A DNA stretch of 64,000 nucleotides from Glandiceps talaboti (taxonomy: Eukaryota > Hemichordata > Enteropneusta > Spengelidae). The stretch is taken from positions 6,986,601 to 7,050,600 of the forward strand of contig NC_135550.1 in the NCBI RefSeq assembly GCF_964340395.1, given 5' to 3'. Position numbers and translations under genes: made by a program. Positions 11,801-24,728 of this stretch are shown here, in pieces. How positions within the stretch are numbered: the stretch's first letter is position 1; every line of letters begins with the position of its first letter. A model generated the notes under the pieces. That model was not told the DNA's origin, made no database searches, and saw only the letters and a list, made by a program, of their open reading frames with translations.

Positions 11801-14800
11801 AGTCTGTTGTAATGTAAATACAAACCAACATTATAACAAGCGTTTTAGCTGTGACTCATTCGCCATGGAAATTTTTTTCAAAAAACGAGAATTTTTTTTA
11901 GAAACTGATAAACTAAAGTTGATACTTATTTTACCATGGTGGTTATCTCAGGGCATGTCGTCACAGTGAGATAGGCATCGGACATCAAATATGCAATTTC
12001 CAATTGGGTGGATACTGTTTCTATTCTACTTAATAATTAACTATAATAATAAGCAGTCGTATTATGATCAACGTCTGATACGAATCCAAATTGTCAATCA
12101 AACCGAAATTAGTCTGTAGAAATGTACAACACTTTACAACACGACGTTGTGCCTAAAATTAAAAAAAAGAAGTTCCATGACGTGACCAGTGTCTTTTCAT
12201 CAAACTTCGACCGTCAGATAACACCCGGTAATGTGTGTGTATACACGCGTGGAGACCGTTATTGGCGTATACTCTCCATACATAGTTATGGAGCATTTCA
12301 GCGACATTTAGAAGTGAAATGTCCAACCATTAAATCGACCCCTGAATAATAAGCACTTTGCTATAGTTTTTTCATACAATCAATACTATTTGCAGTGCTC
12401 TCTCTCTCTCTCTCTCTCGTGTTGTAAGTAACATGCACTATCTTAAAGTCTTAAAGCCGCGCTTGTGTTGAGTCGTTTCTCCCCCTGACCCATGTCGCCG
12501 CCATCTTGAAGATGTGCAGTTATAAACTTCTTCGGTTCATGCAATTTTTGCATAAGACTTTGAAGGGGATTAAAAGTTTGTGGCAATTGTGAAAATAACC
12601 GAGAAAAATCTACACAGTTAGTAATATTTTCAACAAGAAATGATATGCCATGTATGTCTTAGATTTGATACTACAACGTGGAGATAATTCGCCATAACAC
12701 GCGCTGATATTTCGTAGCCACTTCATATCAATCGCAAACGGCATCAGCGAATGCGTACCACCACACCGCTGTTAAAGCGTATTTTTCAGTGGTTTTACTC
12801 ACAATTATTCGTTATAACAGTGACACGAAGTCGTTATATGTATTACGATGGGCACCGTAGCACCGACAATCTGTTCAAATGCAATTTCAAATTGAAAATT
12901 TCGTTAACTTCGCATTTCTTAAGATCGCTCACATCGCCATCGCGAGATTGCTCACGGCGAGTTACTAAATTATCTGATATCGGTTTCCCCTCTCTATCAT
13001 TGCTTTGACTTATAGATATACAATTCGTTCAACAAACCGGTGGAAGAGACGTGTAAGAAATAATTACAGATACATTTTTTTGGGACAGGATAGTGATACA
13101 CTCAAACTGAATAACAAATGAAAACAAGACGGGACTAGTCTCGCAGTCACCCAAAATCGTAACTTTTAACAGTCGATAATGTTAGACACATGGAGAGCTC
13201 TGACTTACATGGTTTGGGTCACCAATTTAACATTAGTTTGTAAAAATGGCCGAGATCTGTACCATATTGTAACAACACGTCATATTTCAATGTTTTCAGT
13301 AAATTTACAAACAGATCAAACAAACTGTTGCGATCGTGGATTCGTGACTCGTTCAAACACATGGCCAACACATACACGGAAACCCTACAAGTGCATTGAG
13401 TAATGTAAGCATACAATATCACTGGTTGCCAAGTGTTCATCTCAGTTCATTGACTCGTTAGCCCCTACGTTCCGACTTGCCTAAAATGTTTACCTATTCA
13501 ATTTTAGATTTTGACCGACTGACTATAACCGCATGTGTGAATGTGTTAGCACTATGATCCCCTCACATACCTTACTCTGTGTATAAACATATATAACAAG
13601 GTGGTGATGAGAGCTTACATGAAAAGCTTTCATAGAGATATGTAGAGGATCATCGTTAGAAGGCTAAAAACAATACCAGATAATGTCCACTGATAAGGAG
13701 ACCGTAGGTGTTACATCAAGAAACGCAATGGCCTCATGGCTCCAGTGCTGTGTTTGATAAGGTTTCTCCCGCCTTTGTTATTGTACCAATGTTTATTAAT
13801 CCAAAAACTACACAGCGATGTTATTGACTTTAAGAAAAAACTAGTGTACCGAGTTTCGAGTCCTTTCTGCTAATCTATGCAACTTTTTGGTCATTTCGAG
13901 GTTTTTGGAAAGTAAGAAACAGTTGGTGAGATTTTCCTTGTTTTTTTTTATCAAAGGTTAAAGATGGGGGTCAGTATCTATTTGATATACAGGTGTTGTC
14001 TCAGAGAAAACAAATACTAGCAAGTTTGACTCATGGCTGGCAGTTATCGTTAGTATCATGCAAATTACAACTTGGCCGAAAAAGATATTGACACATATAA
14101 ACTTGGAGTCAGTTGTTCGTGAAAATGTCAACTGGTACATGTACATTGGGTCAAACAGCTGTAGTCATTCCGAGTCACGAAAATGTGGTTACCTGTGTTA
14201 CCTCAGCCAGCCAGGATTGAGATATCCTTTATGTATATACTATTGTGATTTTATGAGAACCAAATTTGGCGGGTGAACACTCCTCTACACAAGACGTCTC
14301 CGCCTTCGTAATTTACCATCTAATAAACAGACTCGTGTTTATTAGTTGCGAAGCCTTGTTGAATTCAGGGTGACAAACTCTTTGCTGTTTTTTTTATCAA
14401 CAACTTCACTTGCATGATGAATTATACCATGGATGTTAGGCCGATAATCAGTTCAAACAACTCTATGTTTTGCTTTTTCAGTTTTTGTAACTTTTCATTC
14501 TCTTGAAAACTAATCCCCAAACAAAAACACCAATCTGTTTGGGGTTTTGGTGCTGTATTAACCACTGAATATATGTACCGTTTTTTTTTTCGACGAGACG
14601 GTGTCATAAAGTAAACAAGCACTTGTAGGGGTTCCTTTGAGTTGGGTCCAGAACGATGGTGAGAAACTTGGTGTGAATGTAGATGCCTCGAATCATCAAT
14701 GAAGTCCATTCTGAACTAAAAACAAAGCCCCAACGCGTTTTCACACCTTTGCCTGGACTCCTTTCAATACAAGTCACAATTTTTGTTCTTCAAAAACCCC

Positions 14801-16447
14801 TCCATATTTGTGTCTGTCTTACCGCAGGTTTTGAAACTTAATTCCGGAATATGACAAGAACATGGTCTGTTTTTAACGATTATTTTATCATTACTTGTAT
14901 ATCCCAAGTACTAATCGGTTGTCAACTATCACCGAGGATATCAGGATATGATTTAGTGGTTTGAGATACAAGTCATTCACAAATCCGGGAACCATATACA
15001 AAAGGAAAATGAACTTTAAATGGCGTACGCAACGAGTCAATTAAATTATCCATAACAAACTACGCGTTGCACTTACGTCAACAAGAAGTTTACCGATTAC
15101 ATATACAAAACCTCATGTTTTGATGGCAATATTGAGAGTGTAATGTAATTTCACTTACCTGGTTGTTTACTTGGACTGCCGGCGGATCTCCGAATGTGAG
15201 TTTGACGGTTGCAGTTATGCTAATTGTAAGATACGACGATTCCGGACCGCTGGACTCTCTCTGTCAGCATAATGAAATGATCAATGTTAGTACTTGAAAC
15301 CAACAAGTTGTGGCGACTTACAGCGTAAATCTAAGTAACAACTATCCCTGTACGCTCAGATCGACGGTCGATACATAACTAACAGTTCAACTTATTACTA
15401 GTACATAGTACATGCTTTCAGTCCCCTGGACTGCACTAACTCCACTACAACGCTACGACACAGCTGAATGGCTAATTGACTAGCTAAGCCGAATCTAAAA
15501 CAAGGCTTAACCTTGTTAAAGGCAAGCTTAGGTAGTGTAAATGCGAAAATGATTGTGATTGATCACCTTCACACGCTCGTGCTTACTCTCGGACTGGACG
15601 TGTATAATAGCATTAGATTTACTGTAAGCCCCTCTCATGCAACAGGGGTACTCGCGATGACCAATCACAGAGCGCCCTGCCCCCATACGTCATCGTAAGC
15701 AAATAGCGTTGTATCGATCCGCACACAGAGCTAACATCTGTAAGGTTTCAGTGGTCATCGATTTTGAGACTCGATTTCCCATAATTTGTTTACCTTTCTC
15801 TCGTCCCAGATAGAAGATCTGTCGCCAACTCGTGTACAGTAACGATTCCGGCATACAGTTAGTGTAAGAATTGGAATAGCGTGGTGTAATTAAATGGTAT
15901 CTTTTTATGCTATTCTGAGTGCGGAACAATACACTCTTCACGTCACCCCTTGACTTCATCCTTTTTTCATTGACAAAAATGAGCACGACCTGAGCTCAGA
16001 TATGTTAACCAAGTTATTCTAATTGCATATTACACCGACTAATCGGCAAACCTATTAGCGGGAATTATTACATGATTAATAACTATGATCGAACTGCCAC
16101 GAACTGTGTGAATGGACTGATTGACTGCAACATTCAAACGACCTGTATGATTCAATTAAAAAACAAAACAAAACAAAAACTTTGGAGTGAGACTCGAGAG
16201 TCTGCTTTTGAGCGCGCATTTTTAAAGTTTTGGAGCGCCTTGAAAAATTGGTAGCTTAGGAGAAATAAACCACTGTCGCTGTCGATAAAGTACTTAAGTA
16301 TCACATCAGAGATTGGTGGTAAGTAGTTAGTGATGGGTCAACAGGCAAGGCACGTTGTGTGAGAGAATGGTGCGCTCTTTCACAGTAGCAGAACCGACAA
16401 ATGAGGGTTTTATTATGACGAATGATTTCAACTGGTTTCACTATTAA
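8816..16447. other. unique DNA, no gene seen
   Basis: Holds only small simple repeats (AAT/GAT-type at about 11323-11352, TC at 12398-12418). No open frame stands out from chance. Confidence 0.55.
12398..12418. repeat. TC dinucleotide tract
   Basis: About ten uninterrupted copies of TC. Confidence 0.9.
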
Positions 16448-17620
16448 CATAAGAATAGCGCTCCCTGTTTACATTTTCCTGACCGACGAAATGTACACCT
16501 TGTGTATGCTTTCAAGCAGAGGGTCGAGTCATTGCAATCAACATTCATGTCTGTGTTTGGATGTTCCTTCACCGTCAATGGATCGATAGGTTTCAGGTTA
16601 GAAGCTTCGTACACACACATACACACCCACAGACCTGTCGCGTCTTCGACATACCAGGTAAGACGCTGTCACTGGCTCACCATCAGTTATATTTTTTTAT
16701 ATGCCAGGGAGAGTTTGAACGTGTCCTTAGAATACAACGACAGTGGCAGAAAAGTACATTCTTGATGCTGTGGGGGTGCCTAGCACACTGCCGGAGGCTG
16801 CCAGCCACGGTGAGTGGATGAAGTCCTCCGTTATTAATTTAGTTAAGCATTAGTAGTTCAAACCCATTAGCCTCTCATTAATAATTAAAGAGTTGATGCA
16901 GTCTCACCCTGCACAGTGTTTATATGCCTCTGTGCCCTATTTGTATGTCTGTGTGTAGTATGTCATGTGATAGGCCAGAAAACTCCCCTAGACAACTTGT
17001 AGAACAAAACCAAGAGAAAAAGCCAGGTAACGTGCCTACAGCATGGTCTGAAAGGAGATAAAGAGAGCGGTAAAGAGTCCTCAAAGACTTCAAAGGCTCA
17101 CACTCTGAATGACCAAACGTACTGCCATTGTATGGTCTGTGTTGAGTTAAAAGGGGCATTGGGAGAACCATTCTGCGGCGTTGCCCTCAGAGCTAGAGAG
17201 AAAACAGAGTTTTTAAGTAGGTTGCCACAGAAAAAGAGCACTCTGTTGGAGTGGAATATCTCAAGAGTGTGACAACCGTAGCTGCTTGGTCAAACAATGA
17301 ACACATACCACAATAAAATAGCCCCAAACTCTTGTTACCGACGTGAGAATTACTAAACTAATTATCACTTTTCAGTTGTTCAACTTCTAATTCAGCAGTA
17401 AAACACCCTTCCTGGTCGACAACATCAGTCTTATACGCTGACTTGCTTAAAGGTAAGGACCAAGTAAAGAAAAAAAGGAGAAACCTGTGTAAGGATCGAT
17501 TTGTTAGCAATAAAAGATGCTAAGAGACACTTCAATGAGCCGTCTGGACTCTATGACCCGTACAGAGATTCACCAAAGATATGGGCAACTCCAGAATTGT
17601 ATGATGCAGAGACCAGATAA
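16448..17620 (+). CDS. cluster of coding-like segments, unknown, possibly decayed
   Basis: Several plus-strand frames follow each other. 16448-16765 includes HFPDRRNVHLVYAFKQRVES. 17003-17272 is 90 codons and includes DKESGKESSKTSKAHTLNDQ and GALGEPFCGVALRAR. 17377-17523 includes KHPSWSTTSVLYADLLKG. 17468-17620 ends PKIWATPELYDAETR. Between them lie two very short intron-like stretches: 16654-16703 from gtaag to gccag, and 17343-17375 from gtgag through tactaaac to ttttcag. The last two frames differ by one base at an A7 run (17470-17476), so they could be one exon broken by an indel. No family was recognised. Each frame alone is within chance length. Confidence 0.18.
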
Positions 17621-17741
17621 TAACTAACTGTGGATCAAAACAACCATGCCAAATGTTAAGGCTGATTTTGTAAGAAAATCGACCTTTAAAATAAACGTTT
17701 TGAAAGTTTGATAATTATTAATGAACTGTCTTATCATTTGC

Positions 17742-17806
17742 TGACGTCATCACTATCTTGGACGGAAGAACATGAACTTGATCCTCCATGCATACAAATG
17801 ACGTCA
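17742..17806. promoter_or_regulatory. pair of CRE palindromes
   Basis: Perfect TGACGTCA at 17742-17749 and again at 17799-17806, 57 bp apart. Similar downstream words follow (gtcatcactatcttg and gtcatctttatcttg), suggesting a local duplication. Paired CREs would suit a bZIP-bound enhancer or promoter. Confidence 0.4.
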
Positions 17807-20800
17807 CAGCAGACTATGGAGTCATCTTTATCTTGTGGTACATCATATCTCATGTATCTTCTATAGTTGTATAAACTTGGTGCAATGGAGAATAGCACAG
17901 TGATGAATCATGAATGAGCTAACAGTTGCAGCTTGTATAGACTGGCTGGAAGACCTTGTAAATGTATTTTGGACTACCACGGTTACACAAACGAAACTCT
18001 CTGTCGCTCTTACTTTTAGGGTGTGTACAGACAAGGTTATCTGAATGAACTAAGGATGAATTGGGGGAGGCAGTAGAGTCCAATGCACAATATCTATAGG
18101 GTGTTCAAGGGTGTTCAAGAGTAGTCGGCTGAAAAGACCATGTTGGTTGGGATGTTTTTACAACTATTCTCCGTCCCTAACCGTACGGTGCTTACCTGCC
18201 TGAATTATCCTGTAACGTCGCCAATGTATACACTACTTTCTTTGTTGTGTGTTGTTTTGTAAAGCTAATGCCGTTTTGTAAATTGACTCGGTAACTCGGC
18301 TGGGCTCCCGATGGGGCGTTCTGTGTACTGTTACAAGCATGGAAAACATAACTATTGATGCTTTGAAAGACGTTGATCAAATCCAATCTTAGTCGCCTCA
18401 ACTAGCCGAGACACAGTTACCTTGGGATTTCAATTGCAATAGAAATTATTCAGCTAGTAACTTTGTCAGTTTTGTGAACCAATCTGCAGACAAGGTGGAA
18501 GTAATAGGCTTAATATGAAAATAAAGAGTTCATAATCCGCCCGGGCTTTTCAGCAGGCGTACTCTTCGACTGGATTTATTGCAGAGGTGGGCCTACTAAG
18601 TAGTTTGCTCTTGTTATTAATTATTGTATAAAAGTTTGTACTGGGCCCCAGTAGGGAAATAAAGCAACCGGTCATTACTGTACCCGTGGACCAATATACC
18701 ACCATTAGTACAAGACGACTGTCTACATTGTTATTCAAGGCATTCATTTAGCCGCATGCCATTACACACTCTGGCAGTGTTCTGGATCTGAAGGAGTGTT
18801 CAACTCTCTTTTACTAACCTCACGTACGTGTACTTTGAATACAGTCATCATTCATGACTATTATTGTCCAAAAAATTTAATATAACATTGTTTACACACT
18901 TGCAAACCAAAAAAATTTCAAGGACAAAAAAGCGGAGAATTCCAGCCAGCCAGGATGATGATTTTTTTAGAGGGTACCCTGAAATAGTGGCATGGCTTTC
19001 CCCCTTGGAAAATGACGGTAAACGTTGTTTTAGAATGAGAGAGCTTCGCTTGTAATGACGCCAAAAACAATATGTTCTGCTAGAAAACAAAACGTCAATT
19101 ATCTGACGGTCTGTTCATTGATCGACATATGTCTGACATTTGAAAGGGTACATCGGGGTCTTGTTTCACCAGTGTCTACCAGTTAATGCGTTAAATTGAT
19201 TGGACACGGGGGAAACTTAACATTCTCCGGGATTTAGACAAAACTCGGTCCGTAGCATAATCTGTAAGTTGGACACGTGAGATGGCTGATTAACCTTGGC
19301 AGACCGGCGGCGACAAATTCCAGAGAGACTGGAAAAAGAAAAGCCCGTTGCTTTGCCAGCTTATCGTTACCATCTAACACCGATGCTTGCTTATTAACAC
19401 CAATTTTCAGATCGGGTTTCGGTTTTAAAAGTTGTTTAAAGCCGGTGATTTTGTGGTGTCTTTGTCCGGAGAGAGTTGTAAAAGACAGACTAAGTGTTGG
19501 CGGTACTTACGACTAGTGTGCAGTTTTCACGGGCTCTTTGTACCTACCGTTATTCTGTTGTCACAACACAGTATTGGCAGTCTGCTGACAGAGGTATACA
19601 CTTTACAGTATTGGATCAATTCAATCGATGTTGTGCTTTCTGCTTCTAAATACTTTGATAGCCCTGCTAATACTAAGATCTCCTGTGACTAGTCGAAACT
19701 GAAGAAAACCAGCTACTACCATACACTACCACCGAAGAAACATATCAGTGCCAAGACGAATATAAATTCATATTCCCTCTGAAACAAGTTCTCAAATCTG
19801 CAATTTACTGATCACATAATACCAGAGCAGTACAAAACTAATTTGTCGCCTATACCTATTAATTACAAATATAGAATTTCTAAGTGAATGAAAAATTTCC
19901 GTAAGACATGCTACAGTACTCCCAATCTGAATAGATTGAAGTAGTCTCGTGTTTGAACCATACCATATCTAAATCTCCATTCAATATATTATAAAGGGAC
20001 GAATTAGCAATAAAGATGCCGTGTAGCGCGAAACAGAGGAGCATGTCAACCTGACGCATGGCTAGATAATAGGATAGGGGTGGTCAAATATAACTGGACA
20101 ATGACACTATCTTTCACAGTCCACTCATTTCTTTGTATCACCATGGTAACGACACCTACTTCAACATCCTCCTACAATAGATGTTGTATCACGCAACCAT
20201 CAAGTGTTCGTAATACTGATGTTGTCTACTACCACTGCAAAAATATTTGAACTCGCAGACTTTGGAGAAACCATCATGGGACGAGTGCAGAAATAAGTTG
20301 TATTATATACAGTAGTGTGTTTTTTCTTTGCCATATACTGTGTCATGACTGGATCAATAACTTCTATTCTGCTAAAAAAATGACACCCGACAATGGACTC
20401 TGCACACTAAACTAAAAGACAATGTGAAAGGGGCAAACATAGACTGTCCACTGTACATATACATTTCTGGTGCAGCTTTTGTCCGAGGCGGCAACTCATT
20501 TATAGAGAGTGTATTTCTAATAAAACGTGCTCTGTGGACCCAGTGTAAGTGTCGTGTACACTCTTCCCAATACTACAGTACAATTTACATTTCTTTGTAG
20601 ATAGGACGCAGTCGGTAAATAAACCCGTACTTTATTTTCTAAACCCAACCTTCAACGCTACAACAAAGAGAAAGTCATCTCCGAAGTCGTCTTGGACAAA
20701 CATTTTAGTCAAAAACACTCAACATTTATCTTACGGGGATCGGCTACATACATCCATAGCGCCAAAAGTATGGTTGAAGGGGCTTATCTATCGATCGTGT

Positions 20801-23800
20801 TTAGTTGAAGATAGGATATAAGAAGTTGAAGCGATACCTAGCAGCCCCTGAGACCTGTCCCTGGGAGTTTGTCAGGTGGATGAAATGCTGTAATAAGATT
20901 AAAATTCAAAGTTATGGTTAAGTAAGATAGATACATTGGAGTTAGCTTCATCAAACATGAATTTGAGAACTACCCCCTGGTTACGGACTGTAGGCAGCCT
21001 CGCTTGCCATATCGATTTGTGGTAAATACACCAAGTACACGGTGCTGGCGAATAGCCTCCAGCTGAAAGGAATCGGAGCGTAACATCTAATGATACGCCT
21101 AATTGTCCTAAAATTATAATAAACATAAGTAAATTGGGCTGAAAATCGTTACATGCTTTCGATCGGGACACTCAGGGTTTCCATTTCATGATACTCTCTC
21201 CGACCAAATATCATGTATACTATAAATTTCACATCGAATTTACAAGATACGGCGACATAAGGGGGGGGAGGGGGGGTTAGTTCTTAGCTAATGACATAAT
21301 AACGACTGTTGCTATATTGTAGTCTCTGATATTTACCCCCCCCCCCCCACTTGTGTCTGCAAAACTTCAAAATTTATACTAGCTCGATACACATTTCAGG
21401 ACGTGTGCTGATGAAACATTGACATTTCATGGAAATGACTGACGGAGTCATTCCTAACACGAAACCCTTTAGAAAAGGTCGTAGTCGTCGTGACATTTTT
21501 TGTGTGTGTATGTTATCACACAATGTCATGCGAACAGACAAACACCATCACATCAGTGGCTCCCGCTAAATGTTACATTGAAACGAGATATGAGAGGATA
21601 TATTCGGACCATATGGAAATACTGACGAATCATCAAAACAAATTAATATTTCAGAGGCTGGTCACACCCTGGAGTATCGACACTGTCTACGAAAAAAAGG
21701 CTGCCTGTCGTCAAAACTGGAAATTTAATATATGTACTGATGAAACACGACACGGGGATTAATTTGATGTTTAGAATAAAATTAATGTGCAGCTATACAC
21801 AGAACCCTGCCTCTAATAGAAATCTAACTGGCCGCACTTACTTCTACCTCTCAATGTCATTAGAAAAGCGGAGCGAATTCGGTATATAGACAACGGCGGG
21901 CTCATTGAAATACCACTTGGCATTCTTTCCCGGACAAAAAACCGAGAAATTTCGAGAACTCCTGATGGAATTAGTTTTCTATTATATGTTGAAATAGATT
22001 TATTGTGAACACGAACTGAGTGGGTTACATTTCACGCCGTTACTGACCTTTTTAGATTTGGAAGTGAACAATTACGCCGTGGAGATAAGATACGCTAAGT
22101 TGTATCGATACACAGAGATTAGTAATCGTGGACTGATTCAGAAAACAACACGAAACAATGCCAGAACTCGCCACAGGGCTGACATAACATATGGCAACAG
22201 AATAATTATGAAGAAGAATTAGCTTTAAGAAAAAAAAATATAAAAAGTTGGAATCCCTTCCAATATCGTGTGCATATCTCTGTAAATATTTGTAAACATT
22301 CAATATAAACCAGTTAACGTTTACATAGTCTCTTAGACTTTGAAATAAATCTTCTTTTCGTAGAGCATCATCTCACCATAATGTACAGTTTCAAGTCGAT
22401 CGTTCCTAATTAAGACAATCTTATACTATCAGCAAGTGGTTTCCCTTTGTTTCTTTCCCATCACCTTTGACCCCGAAATCCTACCATGTTTTAAGTAAAC
22501 GGCTACGGTGTTCTAATATTTGCTGCAAAGACACACGTCACCAGTTGAAGAACGAGTCCAGGTAGAGAGAGAAAAAAATTGGTTTTGGTGCACAGGCAGA
22601 AAAAACCAAACAAGTATCCGTTTATTATACCTGAAGTCTTTATAAGATTATAAAATGTATTTTTATCGACTGGGATATCCTATTATGGAGCTAAATACAT
22701 AACAAGTTAATTCTTTTACTATTACCAATACAAGACGCAGTAGCAGTCTCTATGCGATTATACGATTATCCGGGCTCCGTCGTATGGTGTTGAAATGTGT
22801 GACTGGCCCTATTAAAGACCGCTTAACAGGGCTTACAGGGTTTTTCTATATTATTAGCTGTACAAATCTCTTTATGGGCAAACTTAAACAAGTCCTCGTG
22901 GTGCGGGCAACAGACTTGTACTATAAGGTAAAGGTCCCAGTTGACACTGCAAAGCTGTTTAAACAGAGAGTGTGAGCGAGTGTCACCTTGGGTTAGGTCG
23001 TACAAGACGTTCGACGCAATATTACCTGCATTCTACTAACATGTCAAAAGGGAAATCTCCTGAAAACATAGATCATTGCAGCATGCTTCAAAACTGTTTG
23101 CTTCAATAGTGAACTTATCCATATGGGTCACAACAAACGCAATTATTTTTATACAATAGTCAGATACATTATTTATATTATTGATACAAAGTTTATATTG
23201 AAGGTTGTCGATGAACTATACATTATAAGCCAACCCTGTGAACTCCGCAAGGGATTCCAATTTATTTTCTTTGGCTACGCATCTATGTCCCACATAATTT
23301 TTCAATTATCGCCAAATGCGCGCACCTTTGTTTGAGGCTAGCTATTCGCGACGTCTCCTTATTCTTTGTCAGGGAGTGTATGGATATCATTCTGTATGCT
23401 CAGTATATCTCAATTTGTATAGGCAAAACACGAAACCGACACACATAATGGTGAGGCGAGAATACTTTATCAGAAATGGTTTGAAATGGACATGTGGAAT
23501 GGGAATCACAGTGAATTTAATCAATTCTTCTGAAAAAGACTATAATGTAGTATTGATGCGCCGCAATTGAGTGCAGTGTATAAACAAAACGTAACCGGAT
23601 CTTGGTGGAATCTCGCGGGGCAAGGCAACGAACACACATCATTCACAGTCTCAATACTGCTATTTATGATAGGAATAAAGGAGCTGCAAAATCTAATTTC
23701 GCTATGATAAAAAGAACAGAATCGCCAGAGACAGCTGTAGACGAGGCCCATCATTGGCCTCCACTTTGCCTTTCTCCAAGAAAATCAACTTCAGGCAAAG

Positions 23801-24714
23801 TGATTTAGACCTATATTGCTAGCACTATACGATCGTCAATGGGAAAGGCCACACTTGAGGGAATTTAGCCCTGTATTTGCCACACTTGTCCATGAGGACC
23901 TCCTACACAAAGTCGATCCCCAATAGGGAGACGTCCAAATGAAAAAAAAAAATATAATCTTAACATGAAAGTTGTAAAATGTATTAGCTTCAATACTGAT
24001 AGCCTGAATGCGAAAACAGTGTAGGAGCTAATAAAACGATACCATTCATAATGGATTGACAACAGCATATGTAAAAAATGAAAGTTCCTGAATCATTTAA
24101 ACGTGTGGATGCAATGGAGTGAGCGTCAAAGTAGTGTCTACTTCGACGATTCTGAACTAGTGACAACGGCCTCGAGCTCGAACAATGTAGAACACTCCTT
24201 TACTGCCGAGTACCGTCTGTTCTCTAATTTCATGTAAAAAGACAAAAAAATATCGTCGGTTTTTGTGTGTGTGGATGCGTTTTCCGACTTCCAAGTTCAC
24301 CAAATAAGAGGCGAGATAACAGAAGGTAAACGCCGCAGTGGGTTGTGATATATGGGAGTTTCATCAATTGACTTTCAAGGGGATCATCTTAATTTCGTCA
24401 ATTACATGTGATATCCTGTCTATTTCATACATGTCACATTGTAACAACACAAATTAAGTGTTCATGTTGAATACATTGAACAGTTCACTTATTCTCTGGG
24501 GCTACGTGCGCCTTAACTAGTGCTACCTTCCTGTAAAATTAGGGGTTTTTTTTGTATTGAAACTCTTTCCTCTTTTATTTTTTTTTTAAATATTTTTTTT
24601 CTTAGCATTTCCGCATAGTCGCATCTTGATAATGAGTCGTGTCTCGATCAAGTCGACGTTTTTGGTCGAGTAAAACCCAGCATTTGGAGGCGTGTTGTGA
24701 ATGTCTTTGGTAGT
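17807..24714. other. unique DNA, no gene seen
   Basis: A G-run (21261-21276) and a C-run (21336-21349) face each other 60 bp apart. Open frames here are short and unremarkable. Confidence 0.5.
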
Positions 24715-24728
24715 TGATCACGTGATCA
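24715..24728. promoter_or_regulatory. 14-bp E-box palindrome TGATCACGTGATCA
   Basis: A perfect palindrome centred on CACGTG with flanking TCACGTGA, the form preferred by MITF/TFE-type and USF basic helix-loop-helix proteins. There is no linked promoter evidence. Confidence 0.3.
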
